Shown one piece after another: positions 7,555 through 15,634 of a stretch of DNA of 64,000 bases (the stretch's first letter is position 1; each line of letters begins with the position of its first letter). A model generated the notes under the pieces. It was given only the letters and a program-made list of their open reading frames with translations. It searched no databases and was not told the DNA's origin. The position numbers and the translations under genes are program-made. The stretch comes from UBA6055 sp965214085 (GTDB taxonomy: Bacteria; Chloroflexota; Anaerolineae; Aggregatilineales; Phototrophicaceae): positions 3,844,001-3,908,000 of the forward strand of contig OZ243937.1 in the NCBI GenBank assembly GCA_965214085.1, given 5' to 3'.

Positions 7555-9192
7555 TTGGAAGTCTTTTATAGAACGTTGTTCCAATTCGTCATTGTCGCGC
7601 TGTATCTTACGATCGGGGCGATTGCTTACCGCTGGCTCATCCCGCGTTTAACTTGGGCGGGCAAGCGGGTGACGAGCGTATTTCTGATCGCGCAAGTGGT
7701 TGCCATTAGCTGGTCAGTCGTTTTCCCACCGAGCTCCAGCTTTGAAGCGTGGCTCTGGCATCTGGACCGCGAATGGAATATTCCGACGACGATCGCCTCC
7801 ACACAGTTGGCGCTGATCGGCTTTACGGCGCTGCTTACCGCCTGGCATGCTCGGTCTCAACCCACTTGGCTTCGCCTCTACTTCGCTGCTTTAGGCTTGA
7901 TGTTTGTATTTCTGGCCTACGACGAATATTCACTCTTGCACGAATTTCTGCCATATTGGCTGGAAATCTACATTCTTCTTGGCATAACGGTGGCTCTGGT
8001 CACACTGGCGGTCGCGCTGAAAGCACAGCGGCAGATGCGCATCTGGCACTTTCTGCTGCTTGCTGGTCTGGCAATCAGCGCGCTGGGCGCAATCGTTACC
8101 GAGGCGCCAGAAAAATTCAGCATCAGTTTTGTCAATTACGGCGACAATCGTAGCTGGCTGGAAGAGTCGCTAGAGTTTGCCGGAATCTGGCTAGTGCTTG
8201 TCGCATCGTTCGGGCATCTTTCCGCTCTGTCGGATCGACCGGCTGTTCGGCTGCGCGTCTATGTCGGCCTAGTCCTGCTTTGGCTACTTTTTCTCAGCCA
8301 GTCGCGGGCCATACTACCGGTTGAGCATTACGCCGGTGGCTCCGATTCGGCAAACGTCGTTTATGAAGACGGCTACCAACTGCACGGTTACCTAATGGAG
8401 AATAACAAGAAGCATATTAATCTCTTTCTTTCGCCGGGGCGCTGGGATTATCTTGGGCACAACCTGGCCGGCCTGGGCTACTCGATTCATATGGTCGACC
8501 AGGTCAGCGGAGAATCCATCATCAGCCGCGACAAGGGCGCACATCTCAGGTATTTCCTGCTAACGCCCGGATACACGCCGGTTTATCGTCAATGGGTTGA
8601 GATGGAGCGACCTGCCGAAATCGTGGACAACCGCGCCTATTGGATCGTCCTGACGCTCTGGCGTGACGAAGCCGATGAATTCAAGCCACTGAAAATAACT
8701 TCCAGCGACCACCAGTTGCTGAGCGATACGCAGGTCGTCTTGAGCGAGAAAGTCTGGCGCGATCGGAGGCCGGACGCCACTCGCGATCCGCTGGCGAAAT
8801 TTGACAATGGCTTTGCGCTCGACGCCTGGCAAGCGCCCGAATCAATTCGAGCCGGCGAGCCGCTGAAAATTACATTTTCCTGGCGCAGCGAAGCCGGTGG
8901 ACACGAAGACCATACGCAATTTCTGCATCTGGGCCACGCCGAGAGCGGTGAATGGTGGGTTTATAACCAGGCGCCGCTGGGGGGGCGTCTGCCGACGCGG
9001 TTGTGGTACAGCGGCCTATCCGACAGCGAGACCTGGAACGTCCCCCTGCCGGCTGATTTGGCGCCGGGGCGCTACCAGATCTTCAGCGGACTGTATCGCA
9101 CAGGTGATAAAGAGCGAATTCCCGCGAGCGACGCCGAGGGCGACTTTTTCCGGGACGCGCGCGTGCCGCTGGGCAGCCTGGTCATTGAGTGA
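7555..9192 (+). CDS. polytopic membrane protein with C-terminal beta-rich domain, unknown function
   Basis: Read from a TTG start the product is 545 residues. The first 260 or so hold about seven hydrophobic segments; the remainder is soluble. From about 420 to the end it has 'LDAWQAPESIRAGEPLKI...FSWRS', 'QAPLGGRLPTRLWYSG' and 'LPADLAPGRYQIFSGLYRTGD'. This is the beta-sandwich tail often attached to dolichyl-phosphate-mannosyltransferase-like proteins of Chloroflexota (recalled, not searched). No GT39 catalytic Asp pair is seen in the first loop, so it is not called a glycosyltransferase. No ATG lies near the start, so TTG is provisional. Confidence 0.7.
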   Translation: MEVFYRTLFQFVIVALYLTIGAIAYRWLIPRLTWAGKRVTSVFLIAQVVAISWSVVFPPSSSFEAWLWHLDREWNIPTTIASTQLALIGFTALLTAWHARSQPTWLRLYFAALGLMFVFLAYDEYSLLHEFLPYWLEIYILLGITVALVTLAVALKAQRQMRIWHFLLLAGLAISALGAIVTEAPEKFSISFVNYGDNRSWLEESLEFAGIWLVLVASFGHLSALSDRPAVRLRVYVGLVLLWLLFLSQSRAILPVEHYAGGSDSANVVYEDGYQLHGYLMENNKKHINLFLSPGRWDYLGHNLAGLGYSIHMVDQVSGESIISRDKGAHLRYFLLTPGYTPVYRQWVEMERPAEIVDNRAYWIVLTLWRDEADEFKPLKITSSDHQLLSDTQVVLSEKVWRDRRPDATRDPLAKFDNGFALDAWQAPESIRAGEPLKITFSWRSEAGGHEDHTQFLHLGHAESGEWWVYNQAPLGGRLPTRLWYSGLSDSETWNVPLPADLAPGRYQIFSGLYRTGDKERIPASDAEGDFFRDARVPLGSLVIE

Positions 9193-9263
9193 CGGCGCAA
9201 AACACAAGCGCAGGAACTCGCCCCGCGCTCGCGTTTACAATTTGGCCAACGGTTGTACTGGGT

Positions 9264-10010
9264 CTAGGCGGCCGGTTCCTCCACAGCCGGTTCGCCGAAC
9301 ATGCTCCAGAAGCCGAATACAAAACGCGGGCCCATGCGCCCACGACGCCCGCGGCGCCAGCGCTCCGACAAGTCGCTGTTGAAGATCTCGCTGAGGCTAT
9401 CCTGCAAGCCTTCGATGCGCTCGGCAGCTTCAGCGTTCACTTCGTCCGTGATAGTCGCCACGATTGTCGCAGTAACTTCGGCCCGATCACCGTCGTTGGT
9501 TTCGATCAATTCAGCCAGCGTGGAACCCTCAGCCAGCCCCGCGCGCAGACCAGCCGGGTCCAGCCCAGTCGCCTCCAGGATGGCGTCGCTCACGCCCGTG
9601 TACATGAAGATACGCGGCTGCTGAATCCAGCGCCGGCCCCAGCGACCGCGGCGCGAGCGGCTGGCGTCCATCTCTTCGCTGACACGTTCATCCAGTCCTT
9701 CCAGGAATGACGCCGTGCTTTCGTTGATGTTCGTGGCCAGCTGCGCGGCGATATCAGCAATGACGGCGTCACCATCGCCTTCGTTCGCTGCAATCAACTC
9801 GGCGACGGTCGCGCCCTCAGCCAGCGCCGTCCGCAGCGCATCGGCGTCCAGGTCGGTGGCTTCCAGCAGGGTCTCGCCCAAAAGCGAGAATCCCATTTCA
9901 GCGCGTTTCGCGGGCTTGGACTTATCGGCGTCGGTGTCGTCGTGGGCGCTGACAGTGGCGGTCAGCAAGGCGAGCAACGCAAAAACCAGAGCAAATCGTT
10001 TAATACTCAT
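9264..10010 (-). CDS. secreted protein with two tandem alpha-helical repeats
   Basis: The ATG at 10010 is chosen because AGGAG lies about 9 bases upstream and it gives a clean Sec signal peptide ('MSIKRFALVFALLALLTA', cleavage near 'SAHD'). An in-frame ATG at 10034 would add 8 polar residues. The mature protein has two homologous units (about 40-115 and 133-205), each reading L-x-E-A-T-x-L-D, L-x-x-x-L-A-E-G-x-T-(V/L)-A-E-L-I, then an acidic helix. Arg-Trp-rich patches (RSRRGRWGRRW; RWRRGRRGR) follow each unit. The units resemble small periplasmic or spore-associated repeat proteins, but no function is known. A 9-bp inverted repeat lies in its leader. Confidence 0.75.
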   Translation of the reverse strand: MSIKRFALVFALLALLTATVSAHDDTDADKSKPAKRAEMGFSLLGETLLEATDLDADALRTALAEGATVAELIAANEGDGDAVIADIAAQLATNINESTASFLEGLDERVSEEMDASRSRRGRWGRRWIQQPRIFMYTGVSDAILEATGLDPAGLRAGLAEGSTLAELIETNDGDRAEVTATIVATITDEVNAEAAERIEGLQDSLSEIFNSDLSERWRRGRRGRMGPRFVFGFWSMFGEPAVEEPAA

Positions 10011-10038
10011 TTCGGCAATTCTCCTGTGCCTCATGTTC

Positions 10039-10062
10039 TGAGGACGAGAGATTTCGTCCTCA
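10039..10062 (-). promoter_or_regulatory. perfect 9-bp inverted repeat in the leader of the secreted protein
   Basis: TGAGGACGA and TCGTCCTCA flank a 6-base loop, 29 bases upstream of the chosen start. It could be an operator palindrome or a leader hairpin; there is no T-run, so it is not a terminator. The remaining 10063-10264 gap shows nothing else recognisable. Confidence 0.4.
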
Positions 10063-10264
10063 ACTAGCCAACATTGTGCAGGAGGGGCATTGCCAAAGTT
10101 TTGTGTGAATGCAAATTAACTGTAAAGCTGGAATAACGGTGGTTTGCGGGCCAGAAAAGATCGCGCGGGGCTGCAATTCCGAAGCCGTCAAGGACGCTTG
10201 CCTAGCGCAGGGATACTAAAGGCGCCAACCTGAACACTGGCGCGGAGGCACTAAGATACCGAGC

Positions 10265-11650
10265 CTACCCACGGCCCTCCCCCACCACGTCGATAAACTT
10301 GATGGTGGACTGAATGCCGTTGTAGAAGTTCTGCAGGAAGATATTCTCGTTGGGTCCGTGGGCGCGGCCGCTCTTCAGCCCATAGCTCATGATCACAACT
10401 TCTTTCGCCACTTTCATACACTCGAAGGTGATCGGCACGCTGCCGCCGGCGCGCTCAAAGACCGGCTCGACGCCCCAGGCGTAGGTATAGGCTGCGGCAG
10501 CCGCGGACATGGCTGGTCCCTCAACATCCAGCAGGACCGCCGCCGCGCCCATGCCGCCAAATTGAAAATCGACATTTATCGTCTCCGGCGCGATGCGCTT
10601 GATGTGCTCCACGACGCAGTTGAGTACGCGATCGGGGTCTTGATGCGGAACCAGTCGGCAGGTGATTTTGGCGAAAGCGCGGGCGGGCAGCACGGTCTTC
10701 ATGCCATCGCCAGTGTAACCGCCGTGGATGCCGTTGATTTCCAGCGTCGGGCGCGCGCCCAGCCGTTCGGGCAAGATATATTCCGCTTCGCCCCAGACCG
10801 CCGGCGCGTTGACCACATCGTCCCATTCGGCTTGCATAAAGGGCTCGACCTTTTCCAGCAGGGCGCGGTCTTGCGCCGTTACCGCCGCCACATCATCGTA
10901 GAAGCCGGGCACCGACACCGCGCCATTCTCATCGTGCAGCTGCGCGATGATCTCGCTCAGCGCCTGAATCGGATTGTGCACCGAGCCGCCCCAATGGCCG
11001 CTGTGCAAATCGCTGACCGGCGCCGACACATGCGCTTCCAAGGCGGTGACGCCACGCAGCCCATAAGTCAAGCTGGGCTGATCGGGCGCCAGAATCGCGC
11101 CGTCCGAGATCATGGCGATATCCGCCGCCAGCCGCTGCGGATGCCGCGCGATGAAGGCGTTGATATTCTCCGAGCCCGATTCTTCTTCGCCTTCCAGCAC
11201 CACCTTGATATTGACTTTGGGTTTATCCGATGCCGCCAGCCAGGATTCCACCGCCTTGAGGTTCGCCATCACATGCAGCTTGCTATCGACCGCGCCGCGA
11301 CAGTAGAGCCTGCCGTCTTTGATGGTCGGTTCAAAGGGTTCAGTATCCCAGCCATCCGCGACTTCGGCCGGCTGCACGTCATAGTGGCAGTAGATCAAAA
11401 TGACGGGCGCGTCCTCGCCGGCGCCGCGCCACTCGCCTAGCACCAGCGGGCAGCGGCCCTCCGGCATCAAGATGACTTCCGCGCTGTCCATGCCAATGCG
11501 CAGCATCATCGCCCGCAGCCACTCGGCGGCGCGGGCCACATCATCGGCGTGCTGCGGCTGTGTGCTGATGGTGCGGATGCGCAGCAGCTCTTGATATTCC
11601 GCCAGGAAGCGTTCCTGGTTCGCCTTGGCGTAATCGTATGGATTTGTCAT
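10265..11650 (-). CDS. M20-family metallopeptidase (dipeptidase-like)
   Basis: The 461-residue di-zinc amidohydrolase has metal ligands His89 and Asp91 in 'IYCHYDVQP', Asp122 in 'RGAVDSK' and the catalytic glutamates in 'EGEEESGS' (153-160). A lid-domain His lies in 'DLHSGHWGG', and the C-terminal 'GRAHGPNEN' carries the last zinc-binding His. The long insertion and 'RCPLVLGEW' place it in the cytosolic non-specific dipeptidase/CNDP-like branch, so it probably hydrolyses dipeptides or N-acyl amino acids in the cytoplasm. It is a lone gene, bounded by a repeat-rich gap upstream. Confidence 0.92.
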   Translation of the reverse strand: MTNPYDYAKANQERFLAEYQELLRIRTISTQPQHADDVARAAEWLRAMMLRIGMDSAEVILMPEGRCPLVLGEWRGAGEDAPVILIYCHYDVQPAEVADGWDTEPFEPTIKDGRLYCRGAVDSKLHVMANLKAVESWLAASDKPKVNIKVVLEGEEESGSENINAFIARHPQRLAADIAMISDGAILAPDQPSLTYGLRGVTALEAHVSAPVSDLHSGHWGGSVHNPIQALSEIIAQLHDENGAVSVPGFYDDVAAVTAQDRALLEKVEPFMQAEWDDVVNAPAVWGEAEYILPERLGARPTLEINGIHGGYTGDGMKTVLPARAFAKITCRLVPHQDPDRVLNCVVEHIKRIAPETINVDFQFGGMGAAAVLLDVEGPAMSAAAAAYTYAWGVEPVFERAGGSVPITFECMKVAKEVVIMSYGLKSGRAHGPNENIFLQNFYNGIQSTIKFIDVVGEGRG

Positions 11651-11730
11651 GTTTCGCCCATCGTCATCTCATGTATATGAAGGCCCGCATCATACAACAA
11701 GCAAGCGCGAATGCGTATCCGCCAAACACA

Positions 11731-11781
11731 GCAATTGCATCAAAATATTTTCCAACACAGAGAACACAGAGGGCACAGATT
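11731..11781 (+). repeat. CACAGAG-type repeat with GCAATTGCATCAA head
   Basis: GCAATTGCATCAAAATATTTT leads into ACACAGAG, ACACAGAG and GCACAG units. The order is the same as in the copy at 866-910, read in the opposite orientation. Confidence 0.75.
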
Positions 11782-11911
11782 TAAGATTCTTTAGGCGACT
11801 TACCTCTATATCCACCGATTGAATTGGGAAGGCTTGCCGCCACATTGTCGACTAAATTCCTTCCTGCCAAAATATTTTGCGACAAAATATCACGAAAGCT
11901 CCGATCAATGG

Positions 11912-12000
11912 CTTTTCTCTGTGCACTCTGTGCCCTCTGTGGTTAAATTTCAGTTTAATTTTGCTCGTCGCAGCGGATGCCAGATTCATGCGATTGCTCT
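11912..12000 (-). repeat. long CACAGAG-type repeat, near-twin of 34604-34691
   Basis: Read on the reverse strand, the order is GCAATCGCATGAATC, GGCATCCGCTGCGACGAGCA, an AAATTTAACC lead-in, then CACAGAG units ending in GAGAAAA. About 85 bases match the copy at 34604 with few differences, more than the short core can explain by chance. Confidence 0.85.
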
Positions 12001-12090
12001 GTTCGCCAAATTACCGAGCTAGTATTTTCGGCGAATCTGTTAGACACTTAGTCGTTGCTTCAAAGACGAACATCGAGAAAAGTAAATCCA

Positions 12091-13344
12091 ATGAGCTTTC
12101 ACAACCTGCAACTCAACAGCGAAATGCTGCGCGCCGTAGAGCGAGTCGGCTATATTGAACCGACGCCCATACAAGTGCGGACCATCCCGCATATCCTCGA
12201 CGGGCGCGACATTGTCGGCTGCGCCCAAACGGGCAGTGGCAAGACGGCTGCTTTTGCTTTGCCCATCATACAAATGCTGGCGACCATTAAGGGCAAGCGG
12301 CCAATCCGCGTCCTGGTTCTGTCGCCGACGCGGGAATTGGCGGCGCAAATCGACGAAGAATTCGGCAAATTCAGCCGCCAGACTTCACTCAGGCACACAG
12401 CGATCTTCGGCGGCGTGGGTCAGCAGCCACAAGTTAAGGCTTTGCAGCGCGGCGTTGATATCGTGGTAGCGACGCCGGGCCGCCTGCAAGACTTGATGAA
12501 TCAGGGTTATATCCGGCTGAATCAGCTGGAGTATTTCATCCTGGATGAAGCCGACCGCATGTTGGACATGGGCTTTATCAATGATGTCAAGCGCATCATC
12601 AAGCGCCTGCCCAAGGCGCGCCAGACCATGCTTTTCTCAGCCACCATGCCGCAGACCATCCAGGACTTGAGCCGCAGCATCTTGATCGACCCGGTCCAGG
12701 TCGAGGCGAATCCGGAGTCCACCACGGTTGAGAGTATTGAGCAATCCATTTATTTTGTAGAAGGCGGCGACAAACGCGCCCTGCTCAAACATATCTTGCG
12801 CGACCCAGCCTCGCAGCGCGTATTGGTCTTCACCCGCACCAAGCACCGCGCCAACAACCTGGCCAAGCAATTGAGCCGCGCCCGCATTCCAGCGGAAGCC
12901 ATCCACGGCAATAAATCACAAACAGCGCGGACGCGCGCGCTGGCTCGCTTCAAGTCGGGGCATACTCCCGTTCTGGTCGCCACCGATATCGCCGCCCGCG
13001 GCCTGGATATCGACTCGGTGACGCATGTCATCAACTTCGACTTGCCCAATATCCCGGAGAGCTACGTGCATCGCATTGGCCGCACGGCGCGGGCCGGCGC
13101 TTCCGGCATCGCCTACTCCTTCTGCGCTGTCGATGAACGCAAGTATCTGCGCGAAATCGAAGCGCTGATTCAAGAGCCAATTCAGGTTGTCAGCGAGCAT
13201 CCCTTCGCCTCGTCGACTCCTGCGCCCAAGCGACAGAACGGCGCCAGCAAGCCGCGACACAACGGCGCCAGCAAGCCAGGGGGCCAAAACCGGCGCCACC
13301 GTTCCCGGCGTCCGCGCCGCAGCCGCCAAGCGCGCCACGCCTAA
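12091..13344 (+). CDS. DEAD-box RNA helicase (RhlE/CshA-like)
   Basis: The 417-residue ATP-dependent helicase has a Q motif ('EPTPIQ'), motif I AQTGSGKT (45-52), 'PTRELAAQ', 'ATPGRL', DEAD at 152-155, 'SAT', 'ARGLDI' and 'HRIGRTARAG'. The C-terminal tail is short, Arg/Lys-rich and contains two near copies of 'NGASKP', typical of RhlE-like enzymes that unwind rRNA and mRNA structures. The ATG at 12091 is preferred over an upstream TTG because homology begins there. Cold- or stress-linked expression is usual for the family but no leader element is recognised. Confidence 0.93.
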   Translation: MSFHNLQLNSEMLRAVERVGYIEPTPIQVRTIPHILDGRDIVGCAQTGSGKTAAFALPIIQMLATIKGKRPIRVLVLSPTRELAAQIDEEFGKFSRQTSLRHTAIFGGVGQQPQVKALQRGVDIVVATPGRLQDLMNQGYIRLNQLEYFILDEADRMLDMGFINDVKRIIKRLPKARQTMLFSATMPQTIQDLSRSILIDPVQVEANPESTTVESIEQSIYFVEGGDKRALLKHILRDPASQRVLVFTRTKHRANNLAKQLSRARIPAEAIHGNKSQTARTRALARFKSGHTPVLVATDIAARGLDIDSVTHVINFDLPNIPESYVHRIGRTARAGASGIAYSFCAVDERKYLREIEALIQEPIQVVSEHPFASSTPAPKRQNGASKPRHNGASKPGGQNRRHRSRRPRRSRQARHA

Positions 13345-13448
13345 GCCACCTGTCGGATCCTCAATACGAGCGAAACTCCTGCACGCAGCGCCGCCTTTGA
13401 GTACAATCACTTCAATGTGACAGTAGCGGTTCCGACCAGGAGCAATTC

Positions 13449-14834
13449 ATGAGTGGCATTCAGCAGCCAAAAGTCGTCGTTATTGGCTCGGGCAGTTTGT
13501 TCTTCGGCCGGCAAGCTATCTGGCAGATGGCGCATTCGCCGCACTTGAATAGCGGCACTTTGGCGCTGGTGGATAATGACCCGGCGCGCATGGAGAAGAT
13601 GGGCAAGCTGGCGGAAATGGTAGTCGCCGAAGCGGGCGTTTCCCTTGCGATTGAAGTCGCCTCGGATTGGCGCGATGCCCTGCCCGGCGCCGATTTCGTC
13701 GTGCTCAGCTTCGCCGCCGATACCGTGCGCTACCGCGGCATGGATTGCCAGATCAGCGAAAAATACGGCATCCGCATGTGCAGCGGCGATACCATCGGCC
13801 CCGGCGGCATCTTCCGCGCCATGCGTGAACTGCCGCTGATTATGGACTGCGCCGCTGATATTGAGCGCATCTGCCCCGAGGCCTGGGTTATCAACTATAT
13901 CAATCCCAGCGCGGTAAACGGCATGGCGCTGGCTCGTTTTGCCCCGCAGCTCAAGAGCTTCGCCCTCTGCGACTCTCTGCACATGCCCCATGTAAAAGCG
14001 CGTTACGCCGCCCACGCCGGTTTAATCGCCGATGCCAGCGAATGGAACGCGGATCTGGACGCGGATTTCGACCTGCGCATTTCGGGCGTCAACCACTTCA
14101 CCTGGCTGTTAAAAGCCGAATATCGCGGCCGAGATGTCAGCGCGCAGATCGCCGAATCGCTGCGGCGAGATTCTGCCTACAGCGGCATGGATGGCGACAA
14201 AGGCGCCAAAGCCCTGCACAATGACGCCATCGCCTGGCAGCTATACGAAATCTTCGGTTATGTGCCGGCCTGCGTCTCCCACACCAAAGAATACCTGCGC
14301 TTCTATCAGGGGCACGGGCGCCTGGCCGATGCTATTCCGCCGCTCTCGATTTGGGACATGGAGACGCGCTACGACCGGCACGCCGCCATGTGGCGCCAGG
14401 TCGACGACTACATCAGCGGCGCGACGCCTATCAGCGAGTTCATGTCGACGCTCGGCCCCGAGCACGCTACCGACATCATCGAAAGTATGGTGGGCGGCTT
14501 GGGGCGTCCCTTCTATATCAACAGTCCCAATCGCGGCGCCGTGGGCAACATGGCCGAAGACGCCTTCCTGGAATTGCTCTGCGATGTGGATATGGCGGGT
14601 CCGCGTCCGCGTCCGGTCGGGGAGATGCCGCGGGGCTTGCGCGGTTTGCAGGAGATCGTGCTGGATACGCACGAGCTAACGGCGGAGGCCATCGTCAAAG
14701 CGGACTACAGTCTGCTGCGGCGGGCGCTGATGACCGACCCGCTGACCAATTCCATCGCCGATGCCGACGCCATCCTTCGCGACCTGCTGGCGGCTGAACG
14801 GGAGGCGCTGCCGGATCACTGGTATGCTAACTGA
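13449..14834 (+). CDS. glycoside hydrolase family 4 (NAD- and Mn-dependent glycosidase)
   Basis: The 461-residue protein has an N-terminal Rossmann fold ('VVVIGSGSLFFG'). GH4 hallmarks are 'CSGDTIGPGGIFRAMRELP' (111-129), 'NYINPSAVNGMAL' with its Asn around 152, the metal-ligand region 'ALCDSLHMP' (Cys174) and 'SGVNHFTWL'. GH4 enzymes cleave alpha- or beta-glycosides through oxidation at C3 and elimination rather than hydrolysis by two acids. Unlike the usual Cys-His ligand order (CHS), the residue after Cys174 is Asp, with His178 slightly later, so metal coordination may differ. The preceding 'GACCAGGAGCAATTC' supplies a good ribosome site. Confidence 0.9.
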   Translation: MSGIQQPKVVVIGSGSLFFGRQAIWQMAHSPHLNSGTLALVDNDPARMEKMGKLAEMVVAEAGVSLAIEVASDWRDALPGADFVVLSFAADTVRYRGMDCQISEKYGIRMCSGDTIGPGGIFRAMRELPLIMDCAADIERICPEAWVINYINPSAVNGMALARFAPQLKSFALCDSLHMPHVKARYAAHAGLIADASEWNADLDADFDLRISGVNHFTWLLKAEYRGRDVSAQIAESLRRDSAYSGMDGDKGAKALHNDAIAWQLYEIFGYVPACVSHTKEYLRFYQGHGRLADAIPPLSIWDMETRYDRHAAMWRQVDDYISGATPISEFMSTLGPEHATDIIESMVGGLGRPFYINSPNRGAVGNMAEDAFLELLCDVDMAGPRPRPVGEMPRGLRGLQEIVLDTHELTAEAIVKADYSLLRRALMTDPLTNSIADADAILRDLLAAEREALPDHWYAN

Positions 14835-14863
14835 ACAAGCACAAATGTAAAGGAAAGCAGTTA

Positions 14864-15034
14864 TTAAGCCTGCGCCGCGTCGGGCGCGTCGCCATCGGGA
14901 TTCCTGCGCATCCAGCCCGGCACAAGAATATGCCGATGCTCATCGTTCCAGATTGCCCGCGCAACACCAACCACTATGGCCAATGCGACCAGAAATTCGA
15001 ATGTCACTATTGCAAGTACAAGCGGCTCGCTCAC
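14864..15034 (-). CDS. single-TM miniprotein, 56 aa, partner of the second 4-TM protein
   Basis: A GTG start overlaps the TGA of the upstream 4-TM gene by 4 bases (GTGA). The product has one N-terminal hydrophobic segment (about 4-26, 'LVLAIVTFEFLVALAIVVGV') and a polar tail with 'RNPDGDAPDAAQA'. Position, size, topology and overlap all match the 45-aa ORF at 2071-2208, although the tails are not alike. It is too small for homology-free certainty; the repeated gene order is the evidence. Confidence 0.55.
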   Translation of the reverse strand: MSEPLVLAIVTFEFLVALAIVVGVARAIWNDEHRHILVPGWMRRNPDGDAPDAAQA

Positions 15035-15477
15035 GCTATGTCTTCCATCTGATTCTCTCTGTAATCATAATAATGCATGTACAGTTGCAGCGCAACAGCA
15101 ATAACGACGATGAAAATAAAGTGCGCCATTGCCAGAGACAGATACATTTCAGCATCCAATTCCAGGTCGCGAATGCGGTTGTTCACATAAATTAGCACAA
15201 GGAAAATCAAGTCGATCGCTGCCAAAGCTATCAATGCCATCCTAAGTGGCTTTTCCCAGCTGAACTTATATCGCGCTAAGTCCCGCGCCGTGACTGTAAC
15301 GAGCCACAGCGAAATGAGAAAAAGCTCAAGACCGTCAAGCAACTTGAAAAAATCCACTGTCTGTCGCTGCATTACTGTTATGACGACGCCGAACACAACC
15401 GGCAGCAAGGGCAGCAGAATATTTAGCCCGATCCATGCCATAACCTGAGTTACTGGATGATCTTGTTCGCGATGCAT
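15031..15477 (-). CDS. 4-TM hypothetical membrane protein (second copy of the pair)
   Basis: The 148-residue product has four hydrophobic segments. TM1 contains 'LNILLPLLPVVFGVVI'; the 'DGLELFLISLWLVTVTARDL' block aligns with 'GGTELYMLSVVILASTRSDI' of the protein at 2205-2627. An ATG at 15513 would add 12 residues; 15477 is preferred because GAGG precedes it and the length then matches the paralogue. It is divergent from hyuA, and its stop overlaps the start of the 56-aa ORF. Function unknown. Confidence 0.65.
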   Translation of the reverse strand: MHREQDHPVTQVMAWIGLNILLPLLPVVFGVVITVMQRQTVDFFKLLDGLELFLISLWLVTVTARDLARYKFSWEKPLRMALIALAAIDLIFLVLIYVNNRIRDLELDAEMYLSLAMAHFIFIVVIAVALQLYMHYYDYRENQMEDIA

Positions 15478-15634
15478 GTCAGTTTGACCTCGCTCCGTGG
15501 TACTCTGTCGCATTCTACCCGTAACACCTTGCCTCGACTATTCTACCTGCTGGCTGCCGCCCTCTCGCCTGCTTGACAGCCTGCAGCGCCGCTCGTATGA
15601 TGAAGCGCAATTTGTCCGCGAGGAAATTCTGCTT

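Larger units (their letters stand above)
11651..12090. other. 440-base gap: repeats only
   Basis: This gap carries two oppositely oriented CACAGAG-family copies (11731-11781 and 11912-12000). Short ORFs across them (11819-12022, 11877-12158) begin or end in repeat sequence and have no family features. No promoter stands out for the helicase. Confidence 0.6.

Noticed and set aside
7555..9192. Calling the membrane protein a GT39/PMT glycosyltransferase
   Set aside because: The tail is of the type attached to such enzymes, but the acidic catalytic motif in the first extracytoplasmic loop is not seen.
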